Notes under the pieces: generated by a model
The model's database searches: none
What the model was told of the DNA's origin: nothing
Seen by the model: the letters and a program-made list of their open reading frames with translations, nothing else
Shown here: in pieces, positions 34,901 to 46,900 of the stretch
How positions within the stretch are numbered: position 1 is the stretch's first letter
How the letters are laid out: every line of letters starts with the position of its first letter
Assembly: GCA_014529385.2 (NCBI GenBank)
Contig: CM043952.1
Span: forward strand, 55,902,619 to 55,966,618
DNA length: 64,000 nt
Direction: 5' to 3'
DNA from: Adiantum capillus-veneris
Taxonomy: Eukaryota > Streptophyta > Polypodiopsida > Polypodiales > Pteridaceae
Program-made: the position numbers and the translations under genes

Positions 34901-37900
34901 TCATTTGGAACTTCTAAACGAGGGTCCCAAAAATTAAACAAAAATCATCGGAAAGAAACCAACAACTCAAGTTAGCAATTGCCACGTCCTCGTGACAAAG
35001 GGGAAATCACATACACAAATAAAAAACATGTACATTGGATGCACACGAGCAATTTTGCATTCTTGTGCTTTGTGTTGGTAGTATGAATCCATGGAATTAA
35101 GCTAGATATAGACACCTCGTGGCTTTTCAAATGCCTTTAAATGAACCATCACATTTAAAGATCATGCCTCCTTGGGTCATATGGGTTGGGTGGATGATCA
35201 CACTCACATGGATTTGGTCCGCGAATAGACCCATTCAAGGTGCCTGTAGCAAGCTAATTTGTCATGTGCGTACTTCACTTGCGCCACGTCGACAAGCTTT
35301 TGCTACAATTTAGCATCAGTCTTAGCATAGGATCTAGCCTGACACTTTGCGAGCCTCTAGCAGGACGTGCATGTCCAGGTCGGTCATAATTGCATACACT
35401 CTCTTGCGATCCTCTAGCAGGACGTGCATGTCCAGGTCGGTCATAGTTGCATACACTCTCTTGCACATGACAACATTTTAGCATGTAGGTGTTTTACTGC
35501 ATGTGAACCACCTCTTAGCGTGGCATTTATTAATTATTGATTTTCAACCTATTATTTCCTTGGTCGTGGGGCTGATTTGGGACTGCTCGACCCAGCCTCA
35601 TGCACCTATAAAGGGAGCTCTTAGAGACAGGCAGAGGAGGCATCAGGAGAAGAAGGGCCAGAGCCTCAGGGTTTGCAGGGCCAGAACAACTAACGGTTTC
35701 AGCCTTTAGGACCAGCGTTTTCAGCCAAATCAGCCAGCAGATTTCAGCCCGTCATCTTCCTCGGCAATAGCATCCAGCCCTAGCCTCGTCATGGTTGCCG
35801 ATCCTAGCCATCGACATCGCTAGCAATTTCAGTATTCAGCCATAGCCTCGTCGTCATCATCACCGTCGACACAATACCCCAACATCTAGCACCCCTTGTG
35901 TTCTGGCTTGGCTCCTGCCTTTTTAGTACCCATCAGTTTCCCGTAGTACCCCTCACTACCCATTAGTACCTGGTCGTCGTAATCGTCGTCGACATAGAAC
36001 CCCTCAGTACGTGGTTGTTGTCGCATCGTCGTTGACATAGAACCCATCAGTACCTCATCGTCGTCGTCATCGTCACCGTCGTCGACATAGAACCCATCAG
36101 TACCTCGTCGTCATCGACACAGAATCCATCAGTACCTCAGTACCCGCAGTACCTCTCAGTACCTCAGCACCCCGCAGTACCCCTCAGTACCCATTAGCAT
36201 CAGCATCTCAACATTTAGTCATTGTATCAACATTGTGCAAGAATAAGAAAGTACTTGCTCTGGCAACAAAGCAAGGGGGCCCTTGAGGGATTGGGACCCG
36301 GCATTCGGTGTCGTCTCTTCTCTCTATCTCTCGCTCTCTCCTCTCTCTTATGTCTCTCTCTTTCATTCAGTTCAATTCAATTCTTTCAAGTGAAGTAAAG
36401 TGTCCTTTGTGTTTGTGCGGAGTACTAGATCTTTCGCCGCACCTGACATTGGTATCAGAGCGTGCTTCAGCTTCGCGAGCTCAAGGGAAGAACCAAGCTC
36501 TGTGCATGCTTCGGCTTCGCGAACTCAAGGGAAGAACCAAGAAACTTCGCAAACTCAAGGGAAGAACCAAGAACCCCAAGTACCCAAAGCACCTAAAGAA
36601 CCCAAGCAGAACCAAGAACTCAAAGAACCTCTCTCAGTTGTTTTTCCTTAAAGAAGCTTTACGTCCCTACCTCGGACTTATTAGCCTCTCAGTGCACCCT
36701 CAGTATGAAGCATCCAGTACCAGCTCCCGTCTTCATCGCTATGTCTTTGAACGAATATCGACAAATTAGCCTCTCAGTGCACCCTCAGTATCAAGCATCC
36801 AGTACCAGCTCCCGTCTTCATCGCTATGTCTTTGAACGAATATCGACATCGGATACACAAAAATGCAGATCTTGAGTACCAAGATCTACTTGCCTCTTAC
36901 GCTGATATGGAAGGAGTTCAAGACAGGATCCCTAACCCTCTTTTGCATTTGAGTGTAGTGTGCATCCATTTCCGTCGACAAGCAACCCTCGGAAATACCT
37001 CCAAGCACCCTTACCTTTCATCTTCACCTGCAATGTTTTCACGACTGGACTATTCGAGTGGTTAGTACTTGCTCGCAAGGCAAAGTGAGCATCAAGGTTG
37101 AAGGTTGGTATCCTGCGACAGTAGTAAGGCTACCTAGTAACTCGTATGGTCGGTCTTTACATCGCAACAGTACCTACATTCGCAGTATCCACAAGTTTGG
37201 AGGAGTCTTCATCGGCTTATGCATCCACAAGCATTAGAAGCATTCAACATCAGAAGTATAGATAGAAGTTTGGTAGTTGTGCCTCACCTTTGACAGGGGG
37301 ATGTCACGTGCGCACTTCACTTGCTCCATGTCGACAAGCTTCTGCTATAGTTTAGCAGCAGTCTTAGCATAGGACCTAGCCTGGCACTTTGTGAGCCTCT
37401 AGCAGGATGTGCATGTCCAGGCCGGTCATAGTTGCATACCCTCTCTTGCACAGGACAACATTTTAGCATGTAATGGAATTTGCCTATTCAATGTGAGAGT
37501 AGCGGAATTTAATGAGAGTACTTTCAAGAAATGATTTTGTGAGCATAGCGGGTTGACATAATTGAAGATAGCAACATAATCATAGCAATTAGTTAACTTG
37601 GCATAGACAATACTTTTGCAAGAGAGAGTTTAGAGAACATGACAACAGTTGAGGACCTGATTTATGTGGAGCCGGTCCCCCCTCCAATAGGCATTTGTAT
37701 TATGATTTCTCCCATAAAGAGAGACTTGTTACAATACAGTCTTTGTGTTCCTTGTGACCTAGGTGATGCCATGAAGATGGAAGGCTTCATGCATCACAAA
37801 CATAACATAAACTTGAAGAAAGCTTTAACTATCCCAAGCCTCAGTCCCAAGACCTCAAACACCTTCGAAGGTGGAGAGAGCTAGCAGGGAATGAGGGTAG

Positions 37901-40900
37901 GGAAGAGGAAGAAGAAACATTTCGTAGGAGAAAGAATTAGTTCCTCACTTATCATACTCTTGTTGCTAGCATACATAATAGCATAGTAATGAAGAAGAAG
38001 GAGATGGCAAGCTTAAGCATTGAAGCATGGCTCTTGGTTGGATTTGCACTCCATAGCCAAGAGTGTTGGTGTAGGCTCTCAACCTCTACTTGCTTGGAGA
38101 AGGAGAGGGAGCTCTTGCACTTTGCATAGTACACAATGAGAGTGTTTGTGAGTGTGTGTGGGTGAGTATATCCCCTAAGCACCCCCCTAGCTTGCTTGGG
38201 TCGACCCCCCCTTGTAGCTCATGCTTGAAGCTCATTGGACCCCTCCAGGCCTAGCCAATCACAAGCAGGAGCCATTACAAGCAACATTGGTAGCCTTGGG
38301 ACAAGTGTCCCCCTTTCCCCTTTGAGAGAGAGGACTTGATAAATGCAAAATCAATTAGATAATTCAAGTAATTTATCATTGGACCCCTTTGAAGCCTAGC
38401 CAATAGGCTTCAAGCAACACATGAAGGTAACATGGGTAGGGACCTGACATGTGTCCTTGCTGCCTCTTCAAGCTGGGGCTTCCCTTGTGAGTGTGAGTGT
38501 GTTCTCTCTCTCTAATCCCTAGGAAAAGGGCTCGCCCCTCCTCTTGTAGGGATGCTTTTGACTTTAGGAGCTCAAGCATCTTAGTCATCAAGCATGACAA
38601 AGCACTTGAAGTAGGGGGTGTTCCCACAAGCATCTCAGGCAAGCTTCTCAAGGCACCTCAAGCACCTTAATCATGCACCAAGTCAAGCACCTCAAGCATG
38701 ACAAGCACCTCAAGTAGGACAAGCACCTCAAGCACGACAAGCACCTTGAGCTTGGGCCGGGTTCCCACCTCAAGCTCAGCCCTAGCTTACCTAAGGTCAA
38801 AGGACTTTTACACACATTATTGGAGGTCTTCAATGAAGCTAACCCTAAGGTCTTATGCTCCATTGGTTAGCCTTGCTCTTGATAGACCATCTCCCATTTG
38901 GGCCCCTTTACTATTGACCCCGTGTTGAGATAGATCTATAAGCACATATCTATATCTTAACACTTGTTCCCGTTTATTCTCCCACATTAAGTGATCAATT
39001 TAATATGAGAAAATCATTTGGGTTGGTTAGATATTAGATTTTATGACATAGCATGTAGGTGTTTTACTGCATATGAACCACCTCTTAGCCTGACATTTAT
39101 TAATTATTGATTTTCAGCCTATTATTTGCTTGGTCGTGGGGCTGATTTGGGGCTGCTCGACCCAGCCTCATGCACCTATAAAGGGAGCTCTTGCGCGCTA
39201 GAAACAGGCAGAGGAGGCAACAGGAGAAGAAGGGCCAGAAGCCTCAGGGTTTGCAGGGCCAGAACAGCCAGCGTTTTCAGCCTCCTTTCCATCAGTGTTT
39301 TCAGCCTTTAGCACCAGCGTTTTCAGCGAAAACAGCCAGCAGATTTCAGCCCGTCGTCTTCCTCGGACCTCGGCGATAGCATCCAACCCTAGCCTCGTCA
39401 TGGTTGCAGATCCGAGCCATTGACATCGCTAGCAGTTTCAGTATTCAACCATAGCCTTGTCGTCGTCATCGTCGTCGACACAGTACCCTAGCATCTAGCA
39501 CTCCTTGTGTTCTGGTTTGGCTCTTGCCTAGCTCAGCATAGGGACCCTCAATACAGTTTGGGACCCGACATTCGGTGTCGTCTCTTCTCTGTCTCTCTCT
39601 CTTGTGTCTCTCTCACTTCAGTTCAATTCTTTCAAGTGAAGTAAAGTGTCCCTTATGTTTGTGCGGAGTACTAGATCCGAGCTAAATCCTTGAACACTTC
39701 CGCCGCACCTGACATAATTCTTATGGATTCACACTGCCACCACACGATAAGAATGCGAGATTGCTCGTGTGCGTTCAATGTACATGTTTTTGACGTGTCT
39801 ATGTCATTTTTCATTTTCTTTGATTTTGGGTTTTCTTTTCTACTTGATACTTGCAATCAAGATCGAATGTGTCACACTTGTGACATATACTTTCTCCAGA
39901 TTTTACCTTCTTGCACTTCAATTGTGATGCACGTACAAAAATGGACTAGAATGGAGACCCCTAGCCTCAAAAGGGTGCATCTCTCGGCCCAACGGCTACA
40001 TGTTACGTGTGCACTTCACTTGCGCCACGTGGACATGCTTCTGCTGTGGTCTAGCATCGGTCATAGCCTAGCTTAGGACTGAGCCTGGCACCTTTGTGAG
40101 CCTCTAGCAGGACGTGCATGCCTAGGCCGGTCATATTTGCATACCCTCTCTTGCACAGAACAATTATCCCACCATGAGCATTTTCCAGAGCATAGAACCC
40201 TTTCTTCCAAAGTACACATTTTCCAGTTATTTATTAATAAGTGACTTTTGTTGGAAAAATAGGTTGGGAAAATTGCCAAAGAATCTATAAAAGAAACCCA
40301 TTGGGCACTCAGTAGAGGCAGAGGAGCAGTAATCCAAGAGTAGCAGGAGCCTCTTAGCAGAAGTCCCAACAACAGCTAGCGTTTTGCATCCATTGTAGAG
40401 CCTAGCATTTTTGGGCAGTTTTCAGCCATCATCGTTTTTGCCATAGTACCAGCCCTTAGCCTCGTCGCGTACCAGATCCCCTTCCCGGCAACAGATCCTC
40501 ACCCGAAAGCCATCCATTGCGACAGATTTCAGTTTTCAGCCTTAGCGTTTTTCAGCCTTGACGTCGTCGCTCGTCGACACCATCGTCGTTGTCGACATCG
40601 TCATCGTCATCGCAGGTCCCGAACTTGACGACGACACCATCGTCGCATCGTCACAATCACTATCGTCGTCGTCGTCGACATAGTCTCCATCGGTACCTCG
40701 TCGTCGACATCATCGTCATCGACACAGACCCATTAGTAGCTCGTCGTCGACATCATCGTCGTCGACGTAGACCTAACAGTACCTCAGTACCAATACCCAG
40801 CATCAGTAGCATCAGTACCCATTAGCATTAGCATCTCAACATTTAGTCATTGTATCAGCATTGTGCAGAAATAAAGAAAGTACTTGCTCTGGCAACAGAG

Positions 40901-43900
40901 CAAGGGGGCCCTTGAGGGTTGGGACCCGACATCCCTGTGTCGTCTCTTTTCTCTCTCGTCTCTCTCTTTCTTTCAATTCAGTTCAGTCTTTCAAGTGAAG
41001 TAAAGTAACCTTGTGTTTGTGTGCGGAGTACTAGATCCGAGCTAAATCCTTAAACACTTCCGTTGCACCTGACACTACACCTCTTCATCGAATGGTTCCA
41101 CCCTTGTGCCAATTGGTCACGTCTCTATAGTGACTGGTCACAACTATTGGTCAAAGGATGTAACTCTTAGTCTAGAGTCACGTCTCTTCGTCAACAGACA
41201 TGCCTTTTCGAATGTCTTTTCATCTCCTATATAAAGGAGGCTATGTTTGCAGTTCATTCAATTGAATCAATTCAACAAGTTTTCGTCTCTTGAGTCTCAG
41301 TTTAATCTTAAGTATGAAGTTTTGGTCTTAATTCTAAGATTAGCACCACTAATCCTCATAGTGGTATCAAAGTAGAAAATTTTCCCGGGTCTTGAAGGTT
41401 GTGAGCCTCTCACCCTCTCTGCTACACTCTCACCTCTCACCTCTCCCCCTTCCTCGATTCGTATGGAATAAGCAGAACGGTGGGATCTCTTCGCGATGTT
41501 TCCTAGTAGCGGATGACCTCATCTCATGCCCTTTTCCAGACAAAATTGGAGTAGAGAAAGAGCAAGAGAAAGTGAGAGAAAGTCATGGATGGGAGTGCTT
41601 TCATGGTGGCCCCCCTGTTGCTGATGTGCGAGTGTGCTGCCCAACTGTCCGCGACGCATGTATGGTGCTCACAATGCCTCTGGCTGCCCCATGCCCCCTC
41701 TTTTAAACTCAACTGAAAGGTTATGCCCTTTCTAAGTGTCCTTTTAGTTGATTAAGGTGCTCTTTTACACTTAAAAGTCACTTTTTAAAACGAGTGGCCA
41801 TATTTGGTGGGTGGTTGGCCTATTTATTTTAAAAAGAAAAACCACTTTAAAAGAGGGGACCCTTTTATCACTTACATAAAAAAAGCCCCCCTTTGTGCCT
41901 CTTCACACCACCATTGCTACTTTTGGAGTGTGCCTCACCCTCACACCCTTTTGCACATGCCTCTTCGTGGCAACCCTTCGCGAATGCCTCTTCACATGTG
42001 ACTTTACGTTGCACCTCTTTGTGAAAACCTCCACAGAAGTTGACCCATGTAACTTTTCACCCAGGGTGTCCACACAATGACATGGCATGCGGAGGTGGCG
42101 CTTGATGATGTGGCAGGCTGTTGATGTGGCATATGCTGATATGGCAACGCGCTGATGTGGCAGCCTCTTTTATAGAAACATTAAAAAACAACCCCCTTAT
42201 GAATTCTTTTTCATGTGCACCAATCAACCCCTCTGTTAGGGAATAAAGGCCTAAGTGCCTTGTACTTACTAACTTATAAGTTAAAAGACTTATAAGTGAG
42301 GGGGCCCAAGTGTGAATGGCTCCCTAGTCACTTACTCATATACTCAAAGGTAAAGCCCAAATAAAATATCGTGACTTTTCCCAAATTCCAACGAGCTCTC
42401 TCTCTCTCTCACGTTTTCTCTGCGTGTGCTCTTTCTGCGCCAATCCCCTCTTCTCCTTCACTCTCATTGCATAGGACAGCAAGTGGGCTCTCTCTCCTGC
42501 TCCCCCACACATGGTATCAGAGCTTTAGGGTTTCCAAGAGAGCCATTTTCGCAACACAGATCAGAATTCTGTTCTTGCTCGCTGCGGAAGGATATTCAAC
42601 CGTTTTCGATCAACTCTGTCGCGAAGGGATCCTCTCACCGTGTAGAATCAACCTCCGGTGATAGTTTCCCCAAAATTAGGGTTTCAAAAACTGGCGAACA
42701 ACAGCCTATTTCTGCTGAAATTGACCAATTTCGTGGTCAATTTGATGCAATTTCATTAGGGCAAGTCTCACAGGTCAATCTTACAGGTGTTTCCACCAAC
42801 GAGGTTCTGAAAATTCAGCAAAACAGGTGTTTACAGGTCTGATTTTTGCCCTAAAACAGGGAATTTCAGCAAGCAAATGATGTATACACCTTGTGGAAAC
42901 CTTTGGTAAGGGTTTGGCAGTGAATGTATGTTGTTTTGGGGTGATTTCGCGTGAAATTTGCTCGCTGTTTTTCTGTAACAGCAAGCTGTTTTTTGCCCGA
43001 TTGCGCACATTTGGGCGTGTTTAGGTCGGCAAAACAGGGTTTTAGTGTTTGCAATCACTCAGAATGGCTTCTAGCAGTGAAAGTGGCAATTTGTTGCACA
43101 TTCGCAAGCTTGAAGGTGCCCATAACTTTGCTATATGGAAGAAGCAATGTTATAATGTGATGTTGCAGAAGAAACAGACGAAACCTATTAAGTTACAGGG
43201 TGTGAAACCGGTTGATATGGAGGTTGAAGAATGGGAAGAAGTGGACGAGTTGGCTCGTTCCACGATCATGCTTTCGGTGTCTGACAATTTACTCTTCAAT
43301 GTAGAGAATGAGCGGACAGCATGGGGCATGTGGAAGCGTTTAGACGAGTTGTATGCACAGCAGAGTGCTGCCAGTAAAGTGTATTGGCTTAAGAAGCTTA
43401 TGGATCTCCGCATGAAGGAGAGCACGCACATGTCAGTGCACCTCAATGAATTCAATTCTATTTTCAGCCAACTGACAGAGCTGAAATTCACGATTGATGA
43501 GGAGTTCAAAGCTACTTTTCTGCTATGCACATTGCCCGAGAGTTGGGATGTATTCCGGACAGCTCTTAGTAACTCAAGTGCATCACTTAAGTATGCAGAT
43601 GTAGAGAGTTCTCTCTTGATGGAAGAGGTGAACAGGAAGAACACCACAGGTGGGTCTTCTAATGCATTGCACTTGAGAGGCAGGTCTCAACAGAGGGAGA
43701 AATCTGACAGTAAGGACAGGGCACGCAGCAAATCTCGTAGGAAAGATGTTGTGTGTCATCATTGTGGAAAGAAAGGGCATTATAAACGGGAATGCTATGA
43801 GTGGAAGAAAGAGAAGAACAAGGGTGCTGAAACTGATGCAAAGGACAAGGGAAATGCCAAGAAGAGCACTGTGTTGATTGAGGAAATCAATGTTGCTAGT

Positions 43901-46900
43901 AGTTGTGACAGTGACAGCAACACTGATGTACGCAATGCCTCTTCTGTGGATGCACATACCCTTGCTATGGGTTCTGATGTGGACATGCATACTTGGATTC
44001 TTGATTCAGGTGCCTCCTTTCATGTAACACCTCGTAGGGATTGGTTTACACAGTACTCAGGTGAGGTGCAGGGCACCGTTTATTTGGGAGACAACTATGC
44101 ATGTGACATTGCAGGTATTGGCAGTGTCCAGTTTTCTTTTGCTGATGGTATGACTTTTGTTTTGCACAAAGTGCGCCATGTGCCACAACTCAAGAAGAGT
44201 TTGATTAGTACAGGGCAGCTAGATGATGCAGGCTATCACACCACTTTTGGTGATAGCAAGTGGAAAATTTGTAAAGGGGCCCGGATTGTAGCCAAGGGTT
44301 GTAAATCGGACACTTTGTATCCTTTGCATGTATCTAGTGTGCGTGACCATGTTGTCGCCGTAACCGAGCAGCCAAGTGTTTCTTTGTGGCATGGCCGGTT
44401 GGGACACATGAGTAAAAGAGGAATGGAAACTCTGTCTCGTTGTGGTTATTTGCCGTGTTTGAGGTATGCTGATTTTTCTCATTGTGAGCACTGTATTTAT
44501 GGTAAGCATAGTCAAACACCGCACAAAAGGTCTCTTTCTTTGAAGTCTGACAGGTTAGACTTAGTGCATTCCGATGTATGTGAAATGCCACAGTTGTCCT
44601 TAGGGGGAAAGAAATATTTTGTCTCGTTTATCGATGATGCTACACGTAAGGTGTGGGTGTATCCAATACGTGCTAAAAGTGATGTTTTGGATACTTTCAA
44701 GAAGTTTCTTGCGTTTGTTGAGAATCAAACTGACAAGAAGCTTAGGTCTTTGCGCTCAGACAATGGGGGGGAGTATGTATCAAAAGCATTTATTGACTTT
44801 TGTGCTACTAAAGGTATTAAAAGAGAGCTCACGGCTCCTTTTAATCCCTCTCAGAATGGAGTTGCAGAGAGGTTGAACCGGACTATCCAAGAGAAAGTTC
44901 GGAGTATGCTGTCACATGCTGCATTACCTCATGGTTTTTGGGCAGAAGCTGTGCAAACAGCTATTCACTTGATTAATCGCTCACCTAGCAAGGCTTTGGG
45001 TGGAAAGGTGCCTGAGGAGGTGTGGTCTAGCAAGCCACCCTCATATGCACATTTAAGAGTGTTTGGTTGTGAGGCCTATGTTCACATCCGGAGTGAACTG
45101 CGCACCAAACTAGAACCAAAGTCTCATAAATGCATTTTCCTAGGATATGGTGAGGATGGTGAAATGGGGTATAGATTATGGGATCCCGCATTACGGAAAA
45201 TCATACGCAGCAATGATGTCATCTTCAATGAGAATTGCATGCACAAACAGCCCACAAAGGTCGAGGAAGTGCGCCGGGTTGTTTTTCGTGAAGATGTTAC
45301 ATATGGACAGCCAAGAAGGCCCAATGTTCAGCAGCCTTTACATGCTGAAAATGCTGCTGAAAATCAGCCCCAACAAGTTGCCATTGATGCACCACAGGTA
45401 GGGGAACAGGTTGATGCTCCTAGACCGCCCGTTGTTGCGATGCAACCGGCTGAACAGCCTGCTGTTTTTGATGGTTTACAGGTTGAAAATCCACCTGTTA
45501 TGGATCATTGGGTGCGTAGGTCTACTCGGGTGACAAGGCCCCCCGATAGATATGAACCGTCTTTGGACTATGTCATGCTTACTGATTGTGGTGAGCCGTC
45601 TTGCTATAAAGAGGCTATGCAACGGGAAGACAGTAAGAAATGGTTCAAAGCAATGGTTTCGGAAATGCAGTCTTTGGAGAAAAACAATACATGGGACTTG
45701 GTTGATTTGCCTAAAGGGCATAAGGCTCTGCCATGTAAATGGGTTTACAAGACCAAGGTCACATCTGATGCTTCTTCTAAGTACAAGGCACGTTTGGTTG
45801 CTAAAGGGTACAAGCAAAAGCATGGTGTGGATTTTGATGAGATTTTTTCTCCTGTTGTAAAGCTTGCCACATTACGTCTTGTTTTAGGCCTGGTTGCTTT
45901 TGAAGATATGGAGTTAAAGCAAATGGATGTCAAAACAGCGTTTTTGCATGGCGATTTGCTTGAGATGATCTACATGATGCAGCCAGAAGGTTTTGTGTCA
46001 AAGGGGCAAGAGAAGAAAGTATGTAGAAACTTGAAGAGCTTGTATGGTTTGAAACAGTCTCCCCGTGCATGGTATCACAAGTTTGATACATTCATGAGGT
46101 CTCAAGGATACAAAAGAAGTAATTCTGATCACTGTTTGTATATCAAAACGGCAAGTGATGGATCTCTTCTATTGCTGATTTTGTATGTTGATGACATGCT
46201 TATTGCGGGTAAAAATGTCACGGAGTTGGATGCATTACAGCAAAGCTTAAAGAATCGCTTTGACATGAAGGATCTTGGTGATGCTAATCATATTTTGGGC
46301 ATGCGTATCTCTCGAGATAGAACAAACATGCGTCTGTATCTATCTCAACGAGATTATGTTAATAAGGTGCTACATCGTTTTCATATGGATGGGGGAAAGG
46401 CACTTGGTACTCCGCTGCCTCCATATGTAAAATTGACTGCACATGACTGCCCAAACACAGATGATATGCGGGCTGAAATGGCCAAGATTCCTTATGCATC
46501 AGCCGTTGGCAGTTTGATGTATGCTATGGTTGCTACACGTCCGGACATTGCATTTGCGGTGGGAGTGGTAAGCAGGTACATGAGCAATCCTGGCAAAAAG
46601 CATTGGGAAGCAGTGAAGTGTATCTTGAGATACTTGAAAAGCACTAAAGACTTGTGCATTTGTTTTGGGAAGAGTGAGACATCTGTGCATGGCTTTACAG
46701 ATGCAGATTTTGCTGGACATCCAGATTGCAGGAAGTCTACCTCTGGATATGTGTTTACATTCACAGGAGGTGCAGTTTCTTGGATTTCTAGACTGCAAAA
46801 ATGTGTTGCTTTGTCTACCACTGAGGCTGAGTATGTGGCTGCCACTGAGGCATGCAAAGAAGCTTTGTGGCTCATGCGTTTGGTAGAAGAGCTTGGCATT

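Larger units (their letters stand above)
29628..34999 (-). mobile_element. Deleted gypsy element with a nested solo LTR
   Basis: Two long direct copies (29628-31293, and 32196-33316 plus 34437-34999) read TGTCACGAGGACG at their - strand starts and look like LTRs of about 1.67 kb. The interior, about 31294-32195, is only 0.9 kb and ends in a purine tract (AAGAGGGCGGTA, - strand) beside the left copy. It keeps a chromodomain-like tail but no pol. The LTR ends at 29628 and 32196 are approximate because I do not see a clean CA plus primer site there. Confidence 0.72.
35260..39714 (+). mobile_element. Non-autonomous LTR element, family L (TRIM/LARD-like)
   Basis: LTRs at 35260-36448 and 37302-39714 bound an interior of only 853 bp. 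TAATT at 35255-35259 and 39715-39719 is a perfect target duplication. The Met-tRNA primer site TGGTATCAGAGC is at 36450-36461, and a purine-rich tract (GACAGGGGGA) precedes the right LTR. No gag or pol domain is encoded. The right LTR has its own insertion at 37469-39048. Confidence 0.92.
35021..39792. repeat. Inverted repeat interrupted by an LTR element
   Basis: The arm at about 35021-35099 (AACATGTACATTGGATGCAC ... GAATCCATGGAATT) is the reverse complement, at roughly 80% or better by eye, of about 39716-39792. Without the element at 35260-39714 the arms would be about 160 bp apart, so the original was a small fold-back element. Confidence 0.7.

Noticed and set aside
35351-35465. 60-bp direct repeat considered as a separate mobile insertion
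   Set aside because: It is a simple tandem duplication within the family L 5' LTR; the sister LTR at 37302 has one copy.
40589-40825. Ser/His/Arg-rich 78-codon frame
   Set aside because: Translation of TCG/TCATCG trinucleotide repeats in a family L LTR.
41392-41712. 104-codon + frame and 62-codon - frame
   Set aside because: No domain; it lies in the decayed interior of an LTR element fragment.
43150-46899. Antisense frames of 60 to 165 codons
   Set aside because: They are shadows of the copia B gag-pol frame.
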